This document shows positions 24,886 to 34,506 of a DNA stretch of 64,000 nt, piece by piece. Origin of the DNA: Tillus elongatus. Its lineage: Eukaryota; Arthropoda; Insecta; Coleoptera; Cleridae. The stretch is taken from positions 28,332,739 to 28,396,738 of the forward strand of contig OZ023267.1 of the NCBI GenBank assembly GCA_964006375.1. Direction: 5' to 3'. The position numbers and the translations under genes are program-made. How positions within the stretch are numbered: the first letter of the stretch is position 1; each line of letters starts with the position of its first letter. The notes below the pieces were generated by a model. That model worked only from the letters and a program-made list of their open reading frames with translations. It did not search any database and had not been told where the DNA came from.

Positions 24886-25335
24886 ATGTCTATCGATAAG
24901 TTCGGACGTTCCCAATCCAATAAAGGTTCTAAGTTTAAAATTATTGAAAGAGAGATTTTCCCAAGAACTACTAGTGGTGATTTTGATTTGCAAAGCCATA
25001 GATTGTGTAACATAGCTGATCCAGTCGATGCAACAGATGGTGTAAATAAAAAATTTGTTGATGTATGGATAGACGACTATCAGAAGAACAAAGATGAGGT
25101 AACACAAAGAATCATTGCCATACTACTTGAAGCTGTACACAAACCTGAGTTGGAAGATTTAAAAAACGAATTTGAAAATAAATTGAAAATTTTAGCTAAG
25201 AACATAACTGCTCAAGTTTTAAAAGATGTTGATGTATTAAAGAATAATAAGCTAAAGAATAAGCTGGGAGAAATAGACAGCAAACTAAAAGATTTACATG
25301 ATAAGTGGATACTTTTAAATCCAACATCGCCATGA
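24886..25335 (+). CDS. Small fibre/collar-like protein
   Basis: 149 codons from the ATG at 24886 in good context (AAAATG); the frame is open upstream but with no other ATG. The N-terminus has TTSGDFDLQSHRLCNIADPV, and VDATDGVNKKFVD follows, a repeat-like motif found in phage and viral tail-fibre or collar proteins. The C-terminal half is a charged coiled coil. It lies 49 bp after the PY-like stop. Its TGA overlaps the next ATG. Function not certain; a structural role fits context. Confidence 0.65.
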   Translation: MSIDKFGRSQSNKGSKFKIIEREIFPRTTSGDFDLQSHRLCNIADPVDATDGVNKKFVDVWIDDYQKNKDEVTQRIIAILLEAVHKPELEDLKNEFENKLKILAKNITAQVLKDVDVLKNNKLKNKLGEIDSKLKDLHDKWILLNPTSP

Positions 25336-25457
25336 AACAAACAGACATCTATCTGGTTGAACGCATCTTGAGGAAGAAAGGCAAGCAGCTCTATGTAAAA
25401 TGGCTGGGTTTTGATAAATCTCAGAATTCTTGGATAAATTCAGATGATGTTAAATAA
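25332..25457 (+). CDS. Free-standing mini chromodomain, 41 aa
   Basis: Too short for usual ORF filters. The frame reads YLVERILRKKGKQLYVKWLG and continues FDKSQNSW. Aromatic-cage positions of chromodomains are met by Tyr7, Trp24 and Phe27, with Trp34 in the place of the usual NTWEP Trp. The C-terminal helix of a full chromodomain is absent. Its ATG overlaps the stop of the preceding gene in the four bases ATGA, a termination-reinitiation arrangement. Polinton integrases end in a chromodomain; here no integrase core precedes it. It could be a chromatin-reading peptide, or a remnant. A -1 shift could also fuse it to the fibre-like protein. Confidence 0.7.
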   Translation: MKQTDIYLVERILRKKGKQLYVKWLGFDKSQNSWINSDDVK

Positions 25458-25566
25458 GCTTATATATTTAATGTATTAATGTACTTAGAATAAAATAAAA
25501 GTCTTTATTAAAATAATGTTATTTTATTTTTTCATCTGGTTACATACAATTAAGCTAAGTGAACAA
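25458..25566. terminator. Convergent 3' ends with poly(A) signals
   Basis: AATAAAATAAAA at about 25489-25500 serves the plus cluster. The run TTTATTAAAATAATGTTATTTTATTT (written as parts: TTTATT at 25504, TTATTTTATTT after 25518) offers AATAAA-like signals for the minus-strand gene that ends at 25567. Confidence 0.55.
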
Positions 25567-26505
25567 TTACAATTTATATCGTAAATCAATAATATCCTGA
25601 ATAAACTTCTCCTGAGGTACATCTGCTATCTGTAGATCGTTTCTCTTCGCCTTGAGGTATTCGACTTCGGTCTTTATTCTGTTAAAGAGATTTACAGAAT
25701 TTGGATCATACAACATGTTTAAAACTACTTCGGAATCAGGGTGTTTATTTTTAAAGTTCTTGACAGCTCTTTTAAAACTTTTCTTCTGAGTCCTTACAGC
25801 ATGATATGGATAGGTAGTATCCTTCTCATTTCTTGAAAGCAAACCAAAAACACAAAGTTTTCCAGGGTTGCTTGGTTTTGGAGATATATCTTCTAAATGT
25901 TCTGTGATTTTAGCATTTGTTTCTCGCATACGCTGCACTTCATCATCTATCTCCATTAATTTCACTTCAATTTCTTTGAGGTTATCCTTGTATTTTTGAT
26001 TAAATTCACTTACGAAAAAATCAAAAATAATTTGGTTGCACTTTTCATAGAAACTATTGGATATCCAACAAGCCAAATTTAATATCAAATCTTTACAGAC
26101 ATATGTACCAGATATCAAGTTGTTTTCAGTCTGTGTTCCACCAAAGTCCACCAAGTATGTAGCGGTTGTAGGTGTTAGTTGAGATGTTGCTTCCAGCACA
26201 TCTAGGGGGCCGGAATTCCGGCCCCCTAGATGTGACTCTAAGTGGACATCTTCGGTTGAAATATTAAGGTAATCGGTATTCTGGCTACCTAAATGTTTCT
26301 TCGCCTGACCGTTGTAATAGGTAATCAACTCTTTAGTTTTCTTATTTTCCAACCAATGTCTGAATCTTTTCTCACCATCTTTACACAGCTTAGTCGCATT
26401 AAAATAACCAGTGTTTTTATCAATAATTAATTGAAAGTCTGCAAATAAACCATACCAGAAGTTGTCTTTAATTTGCTGGTAGCACACATCATTTAATGTA
26501 GCCAT
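25567..26505 (-). CDS. KilA-N protein with DUF3627-like C-terminus
   Basis: 312 codons from ATG 26505 (MATLNDVCYQQ; an upstream non-ATG extension is unlikely). Residues about 15-75 carry the KilA-N/MSV199 DNA-binding signature (DKNTGYFNATKLC, RFRHWL). Residues about 130-165 contain LILNLACWISNSFYEKC. A coiled coil follows at about 170-200, and the C-terminal part has TYPYHAVRTQKKSFKRAVKN and LYDPNSVNLFNRIK, like the DUF3627 domain that accompanies KilA-N in insect iridoviruses and ascoviruses. Probably a DNA-binding regulator, possibly exchanged with large DNA viruses. Its middle is interrupted by a perfect 38-bp palindrome that is still in frame. Confidence 0.85.
   Translation of the reverse strand: MATLNDVCYQQIKDNFWYGLFADFQLIIDKNTGYFNATKLCKDGEKRFRHWLENKKTKELITYYNGQAKKHLGSQNTDYLNISTEDVHLESHLGGRNSGPLDVLEATSQLTPTTATYLVDFGGTQTENNLISGTYVCKDLILNLACWISNSFYEKCNQIIFDFFVSEFNQKYKDNLKEIEVKLMEIDDEVQRMRETNAKITEHLEDISPKPSNPGKLCVFGLLSRNEKDTTYPYHAVRTQKKSFKRAVKNFKNKHPDSEVVLNMLYDPNSVNLFNRIKTEVEYLKAKRNDLQIADVPQEKFIQDIIDLRYKL
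26197..26234. repeat. Perfect 38-bp palindrome within the KilA-N gene
   Basis: Two 19-bp arms with no spacer: CACATCTAGGGGGCCGGAA and its exact complement, centred at 26215/26216 (GGAATTCC). It encodes HLGGRNSGPLDV in the minus-strand frame without breaking it. GC content is far above the surroundings. Confidence 0.97.
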
Positions 26506-26964
26506 TTTAAACACACTACTGAGCACTTGGATACGTTAGAGTTAACTGAAGCACGTCTTACCTCTACGATAACTAAATTTTGAATGAGTTTAACAGTGTG
26601 TAGTGAACAATTTACATGGATGATGTCATCCTTTCGGTTTGTACTAGACAAGCTCAAACACGAGTAATGGGGGTGATTGAACAGATATAACACAAGATAA
26701 CATTCACCAAAGTCATCAACTGACACGTTATTTACCCTAAGCGGGCCTCTCTCTTGCGTATATTAAACAGATACACAGACAAGTTCAAACACAAATAATG
26801 GGGTGATGTCATTCAACGGAAATTACACTAGATAACAACCGTACAGACAAAACTCAAACAGGTTTGTGGAACAGGTTTGTGGATGATGTCATACTTCTAA
26901 CGGCTGTATTCTAGACAAGCTCAAACACGAATACCATTTACCCATCAAGGGGCCCCCTACAGTA
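26506..26964. repeat. Right subterminal region with short degenerate repeats
   Basis: No gene. The motif ACAAGCTCAAACACGA or close variants recurs at about 26648, 26773, 26851 and 26917, often followed by ATAATGGGGTGAT or GATGATGTCAT. Such subterminal iterons are common near transposon ends. The KilA-N gene promoter must lie at the left side of this stretch. Confidence 0.55.
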
Positions 26965-27280
26965 TGTTTCTGAACTTCCTTCTTTTGTTTGCTAACGACC
27001 TCTGTGTGTTATTTTTAAATAAGTCTTCAACCATCTTTATCAGCGAAAGGCACCATCTTTAAGAAAGAAAGCCGCCATTTTTTATAATGTCAGCTTAAGG
27101 TATCACAGGCTTCCATCTTTCATTCCGCCATTTTGGTTCTTCCGTTTTGGTTCCGCCTCTAATATTAAACATTATTTTGTAAATCATCCATTTGTCTAAT
27201 AATAAACTTTAATTATGTTACATGTATGGTTTGTTTGTAGTCGTATATATATACCAACCTAAAACAATAAATTAATAAGC

Positions 27281-27352
27281 GTCTGCTTAGCTCAACGGGT
27301 AGCATCGTTGCCTCCCATCTGAATGCCCCGGGTTCGAAACTCACCTGCACCA
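27281..27352 (+). tRNA. tRNA-Gly(CCC)-like sequence in right TIR, degenerate
   Basis: Plus-strand twin of 17619-17690: A-box-like TTAGCTCAACGGGTAGC, CCC anticodon context CCTCCCATC, B-box GGGTTCGAAAC and CCA at the 3' end, 72 nt. Stem pairing is poor, so a working tRNA is doubtful. The A and B boxes could still recruit RNA polymerase III. Confidence 0.45.
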
Positions 27353-27504
27353 AATGGTTTTTTTCAAAATATAATAATTTGAAGTAATAGGTTAGACACT
27401 TTTGAAATGTTTGCATGTGACTGTCTGGCCCAAGTCGTGTGACGTCACAGTTTCCTAGACAGGTCAATAGAATGCAGAATAACACGGATGTGACTGTCTG
27501 GCCC

Positions 27505-27692
27505 AGGGCGTGGCTGGGCGCCGGGGCTGGCGCCGGGGGCTGGCGCCGGGGGCCGGGGCGTGGCTAGGCGCCGGGGCCGGGGCAGGCGCCGGGGCCGGGC
27601 AGGCGCCAGGGCAGGCGCCAGGCGCGTGGCTAGGCGCCAGGGCGTGGCGCCAGGGCGTGGCGCCGGCGCCAGGGCGTGGCGCCGGCGCCAGG

Positions 27693-27696
<4 letters not shown>
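27505..27696. repeat. GC-rich GGCGCC array, right
   Basis: Inverted counterpart of the 17228-17460 array, with units such as GGCGCCAGGGCGTGGC. It is followed without a break by (GT)n. Confidence 0.9.
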
Positions 27697-27740
<44 letters not shown>

Positions 27741-27758
27741 ATATGTATATGTATATAT
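27696..27758. repeat. (GT)n(TATATG)n microsatellite
   Basis: GT dinucleotides, then TATATGTATATG units, at the junction between the right TIR and host intron sequence. Its growth probably erased the element's right terminus. Confidence 0.9.
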
Positions 27759-28074
27759 CAATACTCATCAACGTACGAAATCTTATTTTCTTACTAGCCG
27801 TTTACATGGTATTTTTAACTAGTTCTCAAACAAAACAAATCTATTTTTCTCTGCCTGTCACACGAACCCACATCGAAATAAACGTATCCAAGCTGAAAAC
27901 CTATAGTTATCCGGTTTGCACACAAGTATATTTAAAAGTTGTTGTAAATTAATAAAACCGTTTCCTATTACTATCTGCTAAGTCTAATACAAAATATAAA
28001 CAGACCCACTTCCTTTGACACGAATATCCTATGTTAGTATCTACTCTCGTTAATGATCAATAATTGAATTTCAG
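27759..28074. other. Host intron remnant up to the next exon
   Basis: No repeat or gene recognised. It ends in TTGAATTTCAG, the acceptor for the exon at 28075. Confidence 0.5.
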
Positions 28075-28232
28075 CAATGGTTTCAATGTTGGACAAGAGT
28101 GTCGGAACAGTGATAGCCGCACTGAGAGAAAAGCGTATGCTGGAAAACTCAATAATACTATTCATGTCGGACAACGGCGCCCCTACAGTGGGAATGCATG
28201 CCAATCATGGATCGAATTATCCAATGAGAGGG
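28075..28232 (+). CDS. ARSB: Arylsulfatase B-like, exon 3 in this window
   Basis: 52 codons joined in phase to the exon ending 8099: MVSMLDKSVGTVIAAL, then ILFMSDNGAPT. The Asp-Asn of SDNG are calcium/active-site ligands of sulfatases. The donor is GG/GTAAGA at 28233. The intron to the next exon is only 64 bp. Confidence 0.93.
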
Positions 28233-28296
28233 GTAAGATCCTTTTAATACTTTTTAAGTTTGTCCTTTTAAATGAATTACGTTGTTGAAACTACAG

Positions 28297-28432
28297 ATAA
28301 AAAACTCGGCGTGGGAAGGTGGTGTGAGAGGCGTCACTGCAATTTGGAGTCCTTTGATTAAGAAGCCTCAGAGAGTTGCAAATCAACTCATGCACATCAG
28401 TGACTGGCTGCCAACGTTCTATACAGCTGCTG
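28297..28432 (+). CDS. ARSB: Arylsulfatase B-like, exon 4 in this window
   Basis: About 45 codons beginning IKNSAWEGGVRGV, where the Lys corresponds to the conserved active-site Lys of ARSB, and ending in the typical HISDWLPTFYTAAG. The donor is G/GTAAGT at 28433, leaving phase 1. The following intron is 16.9 kb. Confidence 0.93.
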
Positions 28433-28759
28433 GTAAGTTTATTTTACATAGAAAACAAGATTTGTGCGATTGAGTTTAATGGAGCGTATTATTCGTGTGT
28501 TTAACCCTGACATATAGACTATTCATGAATATAATATTATTTATTTACCGATAATATACAGTTTGACTTTTACAACAGCAATATAACCGAATTAATATTG
28601 ACATTTTTTTCCACAATCAGCAAATAATAATAAACCGACAAAGTCAGAGACTGTGTGTCGATAAACTTCAACATACATTTGCCTACCTTGTAGGTGATTG
28701 AACAGAAATGTGTCCCGAAAACCAAACTCTCGTAGTGAACAAAATCGACAATACTTCGC
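28433..28759. other. Start of a 16.9-kb intron, nothing recognised
   Basis: AT-rich. It runs up to the 5' end of the LINE at about 28760. Confidence 0.4.
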
Positions 28760-31711
28760 ACTTTGGGGGCGCCAACATCGAAATTTAACATATCCTTTTC
28801 GAATATATGTGGCCTAAATTCTAACCTGAACTCCGTCCACCATTTCCTCCAGGCTAACAGGCCCCAACTCCTCTTCCTCACCGAAACCCAAATCAGTGCC
28901 AAAACAGCCACTAATCACCTTAATTTCCCGGGGTATGAGCTCCTTACTTTCTTTAGATTGCATGGAGGCGTGTGCGCATACGTACGTATCAATCTACCCT
29001 GCACCAGACTCCCCAATTTAGAGGCTGGAAGAAAAGACATACTATGGATAAAACTCTCTCTCTCTCAGGGCTGCAACTAAATTCATCTGTTGCATTTACC
29101 GGTCACCTTCTGACAACAACTTTCTCCAGCTCTTTGACTACCTTTCTGAAAAAACCGACTATCTGATTTCTGAATATCCTTCCTCCGACGTCACTATTCT
29201 TGGTGACTTCAATGTCCATAATAAGGAATGGCTAGGATCTTCAAAAACCGATCCACAAGAGAGAGCAGCGGAGGCCTTTGCAATCAGCAATTCTTTAGCC
29301 AATATGGTTCAGCAACCTACTTACTTTCCTCGTATCCCAACACACAGCTCAAATCCCTTGGATCTCCTTCTTACTACAAAACCTGAATGCTATAACATAT
29401 CAGTCACCGCCCCCCTTGGTCGCTCAGACCACGACATGGTGACTGCTTCCTGCGCAATGCAACCCGAGGTCACACAGTCATCACACCCACGTATCGTTTG
29501 GCACTACAACTCCGCAAACTGGGACGAAATGCGGGATTACTTTTCCTCATTTCCATGGGCGTCTGTCTGCTTCTCTCATCTAGACCCCTCTGATATCTCC
29601 CAAAACGTCACCGAAATTATCCAAGCTGGCATGGAATTATTTATTCCCCATACACAGAAAACTTCTTCAGCCACTCAAAAGCTCTGGTTCTCTAAATCCT
29701 GTGACAAGGCCAGACCTGAAAAGATCAAAGCTCACAAAACGCTTCTACACAATCCCAGTCAAGAAAATCGTCAAGCGTTTAACGACGCAAGAGACCGCTA
29801 TGTCCGCATTCTTTCTGAGGCAAAAAACTCGTTTAATAACCACATCAAAAACAAAGTCCTCTCAAGCTCCAACGTCAGCAAACCCTTCTGGACTCTTGCT
29901 AAATCTATTGGGAATAATTTCTGCAAAAGCACGTTCCCACCTCTTGTCTCAGGGGATGAAATTGTTTCTACCGCCCTGGGCAAGGCTGAACTTTTTGCTT
30001 TGTTGTTCGCCAGCAATTCTACTCTCAACCCACCTCCAAATGTTCAACCACCAACAGTCCCCAATGTCGCGCATAAAATGACGGATATCATTTTCAAAAC
30101 TAAAAAGGTACGAAAGATGCTCTCTTCTCTTAATACCAGGAAAGCCTCTGGCCTTGACGAGATTCCAGCAATTGTTCTCAAAAATTGCGCACCAGAACCT
30201 GCTCCTGTCCTGACTCGTCTGTTTCAGATATCTTACAATAAAGGCATATTCCCTAGTAACTGGAAAACTGCTCGAGTACAACCTATCCCCAAGAAAGGAT
30301 CCAAAGCGCTTCCTAGCAACTACAGGCCTATCTCTCTGCTTTCAGTCGTCTCTAAAGTGATGGAAAAGTATATAAACACCGAATTACTAAAATTTCTTTA
30401 AAAACACAGTCTAATCCACGACAGGCAGTATGGATTCCGTCAGCGCAATTCGACTGCCGACCTCCTTTCCTTTGTCACCCATTCTTGGAACAAGTCTATG
30501 GAACTACACGTTGAATCTCAGATTGTTGCTCTAGACATATCCAAAGCATTTGACCAGGTCTGGCACGCAGCGCTGCTTAATAAACTTCCGGCCTATGGCC
30601 CACCACCAAAACTTTGTACCTGGACAGCAAATTTCCTCTCCAACAGGAACATTTCTGTTGTTGTGGATGGCCATTCCTCTAAACTGTATCCAATTAATGC
30701 AGGAGTTCCTCAAGGTTCAGCTTTAGCCCCTACTTTGTTTATTCTCCACATCAATGACCTCCTCTCTAGCACATCCAACCCAGTTCACAGTTACGCGGAC
30801 GACAGCACCCTCCACTCAAATATACAATATTCTAAGCCTGTCTTTTTAGCCCAATTAGATGAGGATCGCAGACTCATGGAGGTTCTGTCTCCATGGATCT
30901 CCAAAAAATATTAGACTGGGGAAGTAGAAATCTTGTACAATTCAACCCCACCAAATCTCAGTCTTGCTTTCTTTCTCATAAGAGATACACCAGCCCTAGA
31001 CCCATCACAATGAACAACCAAGTTATTCAAAGTTATGAGTCCTTTTCTCTTGTTGGCATTTCTGTGGATCGAAATCTTAACTGGCACCAACATGTCATAT
31101 CAATTGCAGAAGCAGCTGCTAAGAAATTAGGTTTCCTCTTCCGGGCTCGCAAATACTTCTCACCAGCTAATCTCTATACCTTATACACTTCACAAATAAG
31201 GCCAAACCTCGAATACTGCTCCCACATCTGGGGTGCAGCTGCCGCTTCTACACTCGCTATCCTGGACTCCATTCAAAATAGAGCTACACGTCTCATCGGT
31301 GACCCTACCCTCACCCAAAGGCTGCCATCCCTTGCCCACCGACGTGCCGTTGGTGACCTCTCTCTCTTTTATAGATATCTGCACGGGCACTGCTCAGAGA
31401 AGCTTTCCTCCATAGTTCCCCCACCTGCTGCCCGCAACAGATCTATCAGGGGAACAGAGCGAATGCACCCTTTTACTGTCCAAGTCACCAGACATAGAAC
31501 ATCTCGTTATGCCCGCTCTTTTGTCCCGAGGAGTTCCAAGTTTTGGAATTCCTTACCGGCACATGTTTTTCCTTCTGCTCCGAACCTCCGGACCTTCAAG
31601 TCCAGAATTAACAAGTTGGCTCTTTCCTCCTTGTCAACACCCACGGTACGATAGTATTTAGGCTGTAAGCCCTCGTGGTGTGTTGAAAAGATTAAAAAAT
31701 AAATAAAAAAA
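28760..31711 (+). mobile_element. LINE-A copy 3, nearly full ORF2, inactivated
   Basis: Longest copy of the family. An apurinic-like endonuclease begins near 28784 (NICGLNSNLNSVHHFL), shifts frame near 29070, and continues with ILGDFNVHNKEWL and LGRSDHDMV. The reverse transcriptase follows: RKASGLDEIP (about 30140), the NYRPISLLSVV block, PQGSALAPTLF and YADDST (about 30795). A G-to-T change creates a stop at 30399 (GAA to TAA, against the 33.9-kb copy). A further shift lies at about 30905 in an A6 run. The C-terminal part continues to 31654, and the 3' tail is A-rich. It looks Jockey/BS-like; ORF1 is not seen. Confidence 0.87.
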
Positions 31712-31789
31712 AACTAATTTTCGTGGTACTGTAAGGAGCCAAGTTTGTACCCTGCTTCTGAAAACGAACTCCGATCTTAATTTTTTTTA

Positions 31790-32553
31790 TTTCTAGTAGT
31801 AGTATGTTGTACAACCTTGGCTAAATAAAGGTATAATACCTCTGTTCCACCGTTTTATGCACTCTAGGAACCTTCGTGTAATGTTCTCTTCGCCCTCCAT
31901 ACGTATGATCCACAATATCAAATTCACCCTTGTGCTTATAATAATATGCCAAGGCAGAATATGTGTACAACTCCCTCATGTCTAACACATTGGCCTCTGC
32001 GAATAACAGATCACTGGGATACACCGAAGGTTCACCATATATAATTTTTAAGAATAGATTGTGGATAACTTCCAAATGTTAAATATGGCTTGCCAGCATT
32101 CCTCACCTCGCCAAGATTCCATATCGAAGCAGATTTTCCGCCAGAGCAGAAAATATTATTTTTAGGTACTGCGTGTTGAGTAATTTTTTAAGTTGTTTTA
32201 CTTTACCAATGAGCCCCCTTAATTTGTTTACCAAATCTGCAGCATGTAAATCCCACCGTAGGTGTCTGTCTACAGTAATGCCAAGATATTTAATGGCTTT
32301 GGCACTACAAACGATAAAACTCTGATCAACAACAGGAGGACCCATCTCTTCAGTTCTGTAACCCGAGAACTGTATATATTTAGTTTTTTCACAGTTGACA
32401 GCCATTTTTTTACCGTTGAAATATTCCCACACTCTCCTCATCCCAACCTCAGCCTCAATTTTCAGATCATCTCAGTTTTTTGCAGAAAAGAATATGGCTG
32501 TATCATCAGCAAAGCTAATGATCTGTCCTGAGTGTTTAACCTGGTATAAATCA

Positions 32554-32597
<44 letters not shown>

Positions 32598-32603
32598 CTA
32601 TAT

Positions 32604-32673
<70 letters not shown>

Positions 32674-33185
32674 GTTGAATAAAATTGGTCCCAAAACAGA
32701 GCCCTGTGGGACAGCACACCTAATAACCGTGCTTTCACTTAAGACGCCTCCAACATTTGTGCACTGTTTTATATTATGCAAATTACTTTTCATTAAGGTC
32801 AAAGGAAGTCCCCTAAAACCCACCGATTCCAGCATTTGACAAAGAACCTCATGATCAATAGAATCAAATGCTTTCGATATATCCACAAAGACTACCAGTG
32901 CTGGCTCAGACCTATCAACAGACTCATATACATTTTCCATCAGCTTTGCTATTGCATCCTGGGTCGACCTTCCTTCTCTAAAGCCATATTGAAATTCAGA
33001 GAGTATATTGTTTTTTGACAGATAAGAGTTTACTCGCATTGCGATAACTTTTTCTATAATTTTTGTTATTACACTCAATAGAGATATTGGCCTATAGTTA
33101 CTGATACGTCCTCTACTACCACTCTTGAAAACAGGCTTAATGACCGACACTTTAAAAATGTCTGGGAACAGACCTGTATCAATTA
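31790..33185 (-). mobile_element. LINE-B reverse transcriptase fragment
   Basis: A second, distinct non-LTR element on the minus strand. PVFKSGSRGRISNYRPISLL near 33120 begins the RT. VDISKAFDSIDHEVL and PQGSVLGPILFNIYI follow (to about 32676). An (TA)n tract of 120 bp is inserted, after which the frame resumes with IISFADDTAIF (catalytic FADD) near 32510 and YLGITVDRHLRWDLHAADLV. The C-terminal part reaches about 31821. The endonuclease is missing, and the microsatellite splits the RT right before its catalytic box. Confidence 0.8.
32556..32675. repeat. (TA)n microsatellite inside LINE-B
   Basis: Two TA tracts separated by TTTTCTATATAGG. Confidence 0.92.
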
Positions 33186-33507
33186 TTATATTTATAATGT
33201 ATATATTTTTTAATAGTTCTAACAGTCAACGAATCGATTCCTGGGGATTTTCCCAATTTACGGTCTTCTACACTTTTTCGGACTTCGGTTCCGTCGGTAT
33301 GATTTGATATTTCAACATGTCTTTGTATATACTAGAAATTACATAAACTATACATATACAGACTTTATTGATGTTACTATCACAAGCTTGCGGTGTATAA
33401 TCACTTCCGTGGATTTTTCTTCCACGAGACAGGAAGATTAAAGAGAGTTAACAGCTAAAAAAAACAAGAAAGCATTTCAAACTAATTCTTCGACAGTCTT
33501 AAAAGTT
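33186..33507. other. No recognisable gene
   Basis: AT-rich and non-coding between LINE-B and the first 345-bp direct repeat. Confidence 0.4.
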
Positions 33508-33852
33508 TGACTCTAGTAGTAACATATTTTCTTAAATTGTGATGTCAAGACAAGTACCAGACAGGGAAAACAGTCCAATTTTATATCTTGAAAATACCGA
33601 CGAATAAAATTTTACAATATTTTGACTTAAAGTCTGTCGCTAAAACAATAAATTGTTAGAAGAAAGGTAGGTAACCGAAAGAAGTATATGGATGCAAAGA
33701 AATAGTGAAGAAATCGGAAATTGCTTCCAGTAAGAACGATAGGATCAAGCTTACGAACATCTTAGAAGAGGACAAGGTAGAGGATAAGTATACTTGAGGA
33801 ACCCAATTAATTACAGCACTTCTTTAACACCTAACGATCGCTTCGCTAACAA
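33508..33852 (+). repeat. 345-bp direct repeat, copy 1
   Basis: From AGTTTGACTCTAGTAGTAAC to TTCGCTAACAAA. It matches 34507-34857 in the same orientation with only scattered differences. Its last 65 bp are the MITE arm GTATACTTGAGGAACCC. Confidence 0.92.
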
Positions 33853-34505
33853 AGCCTCTGGCCTTGACGAGATCCCAGCAATTGTTCTCAAAAATTGCGC
33901 ACCAGAACTTGCTCCTGTCCTGACTCGTCTGTTTCAGATATCTTACAATAAAGGCATATTCCCTAGTAACTGGAAAACTGCTCGAGTACAACCTATCCAC
34001 AAGAAAGGATCCAAAGCGCTTCCTAGCAACTACAGGCCTATCTCTCTCCTTTCAGTCGTCTCTAAAGTGATGGAAAAGTATATAAACACCGAATTACTAA
34101 AATTTCTTGAAAAACACAGTCTAATCCACGACAGGCAGTATGGATTCCGTCAGCGCAGTTCGACTGTCGACCTCCTTTCCTTTGTCACCCATTCTTGGAA
34201 CAAGTCTATGGAACTACACGGTGAATCTCAGATTGTTGCTCTAGACATATCCAAAGCATTCGACCAGGTCTGGCACGCAGCGCTGCTTAATAAACTTCCG
34301 GCCTATGGCCTACCACCAAAACTTTGTACCTGGACAGCAAATTTCCTCTCCAATAGGAACATTTCTGTTGTTGTGGATGACCATTCCTCTAAACTGTATC
34401 CAATTAATGCAGGAGTTCCTCAAGGTTCAGCTTTAGCCCCTACTTTGTTTCTTCTCCACATCAATGACCTCCTCTCTAGCACATCCAACCCAGTTCACAG
34501 TTACT
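33853..34505 (+). mobile_element. LINE-A fragment (RT core) trapped between direct repeats
   Basis: 653 bp from ASGLDEIPAIV to SSTSNPVHSY, cut at both ends without a 3' tail. The reading frame is open and lacks the nonsense codon seen at 30399 in the neighbouring copy. It ends just before the catalytic YADD box. It is nearly identical to 30150-30795. It is not a normal 5'-truncated LINE insertion, as it has no 3' end. Confidence 0.88.
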
Positions 34506-34506
34506 A

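Larger units (their letters stand above)
17174..27696. mobile_element. Polinton/adintovirus-like element without PolB or integrase core
   Basis: About 10.5 kb, inserted in the arylsulfatase intron 8100-28074. Evidence: TIRs of about 0.7 kb (17228-17934 against 26965-27696), and nine ORFs of which at least the protease, packaging ATPase, pX-like protein and capsid candidates form the adenovirus/Polinton-type morphogenesis set. The left boundary is placed where homology to the neighbouring transposon ends; the sequence there starts AGTAGG, and Polinton ends commonly begin AG. The right outer end runs into a (GT)n tract, so no target-site duplication can be shown. Known Polintons are usually 15-20 kb and encode a protein-primed family B polymerase and a retroviral-type integrase; neither is visible here in any frame. 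Only a lone chromodomain, as found at integrase C-termini, remains. It may be a decayed copy or a satellite-like element using helper functions. Confidence 0.85.
26965..27696 (-). repeat. Right TIR of the virus-like element
   Basis: Inverted counterpart of 17228-17934 with about 55 bp extra near its inner end. It carries the tRNA-like sequence, a CRE palindrome (27440-27447), GACTGTCTGGCCCA and the GC-rich array (27505-27696). Its outer terminus is lost in the (GT)n tract that follows. Confidence 0.85.

Noticed and set aside
27281..27352. Functional tRNA gene
   Set aside because: The boxes and CCA are present, but acceptor, anticodon and T stems do not pair well by eye; kept only as tRNA-like.
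17174..27696. PolB or retroviral-type integrase gene
   Set aside because: No frame of sufficient length or with the expected motifs remains between the assigned genes and repeats; only the lone chromodomain is found.
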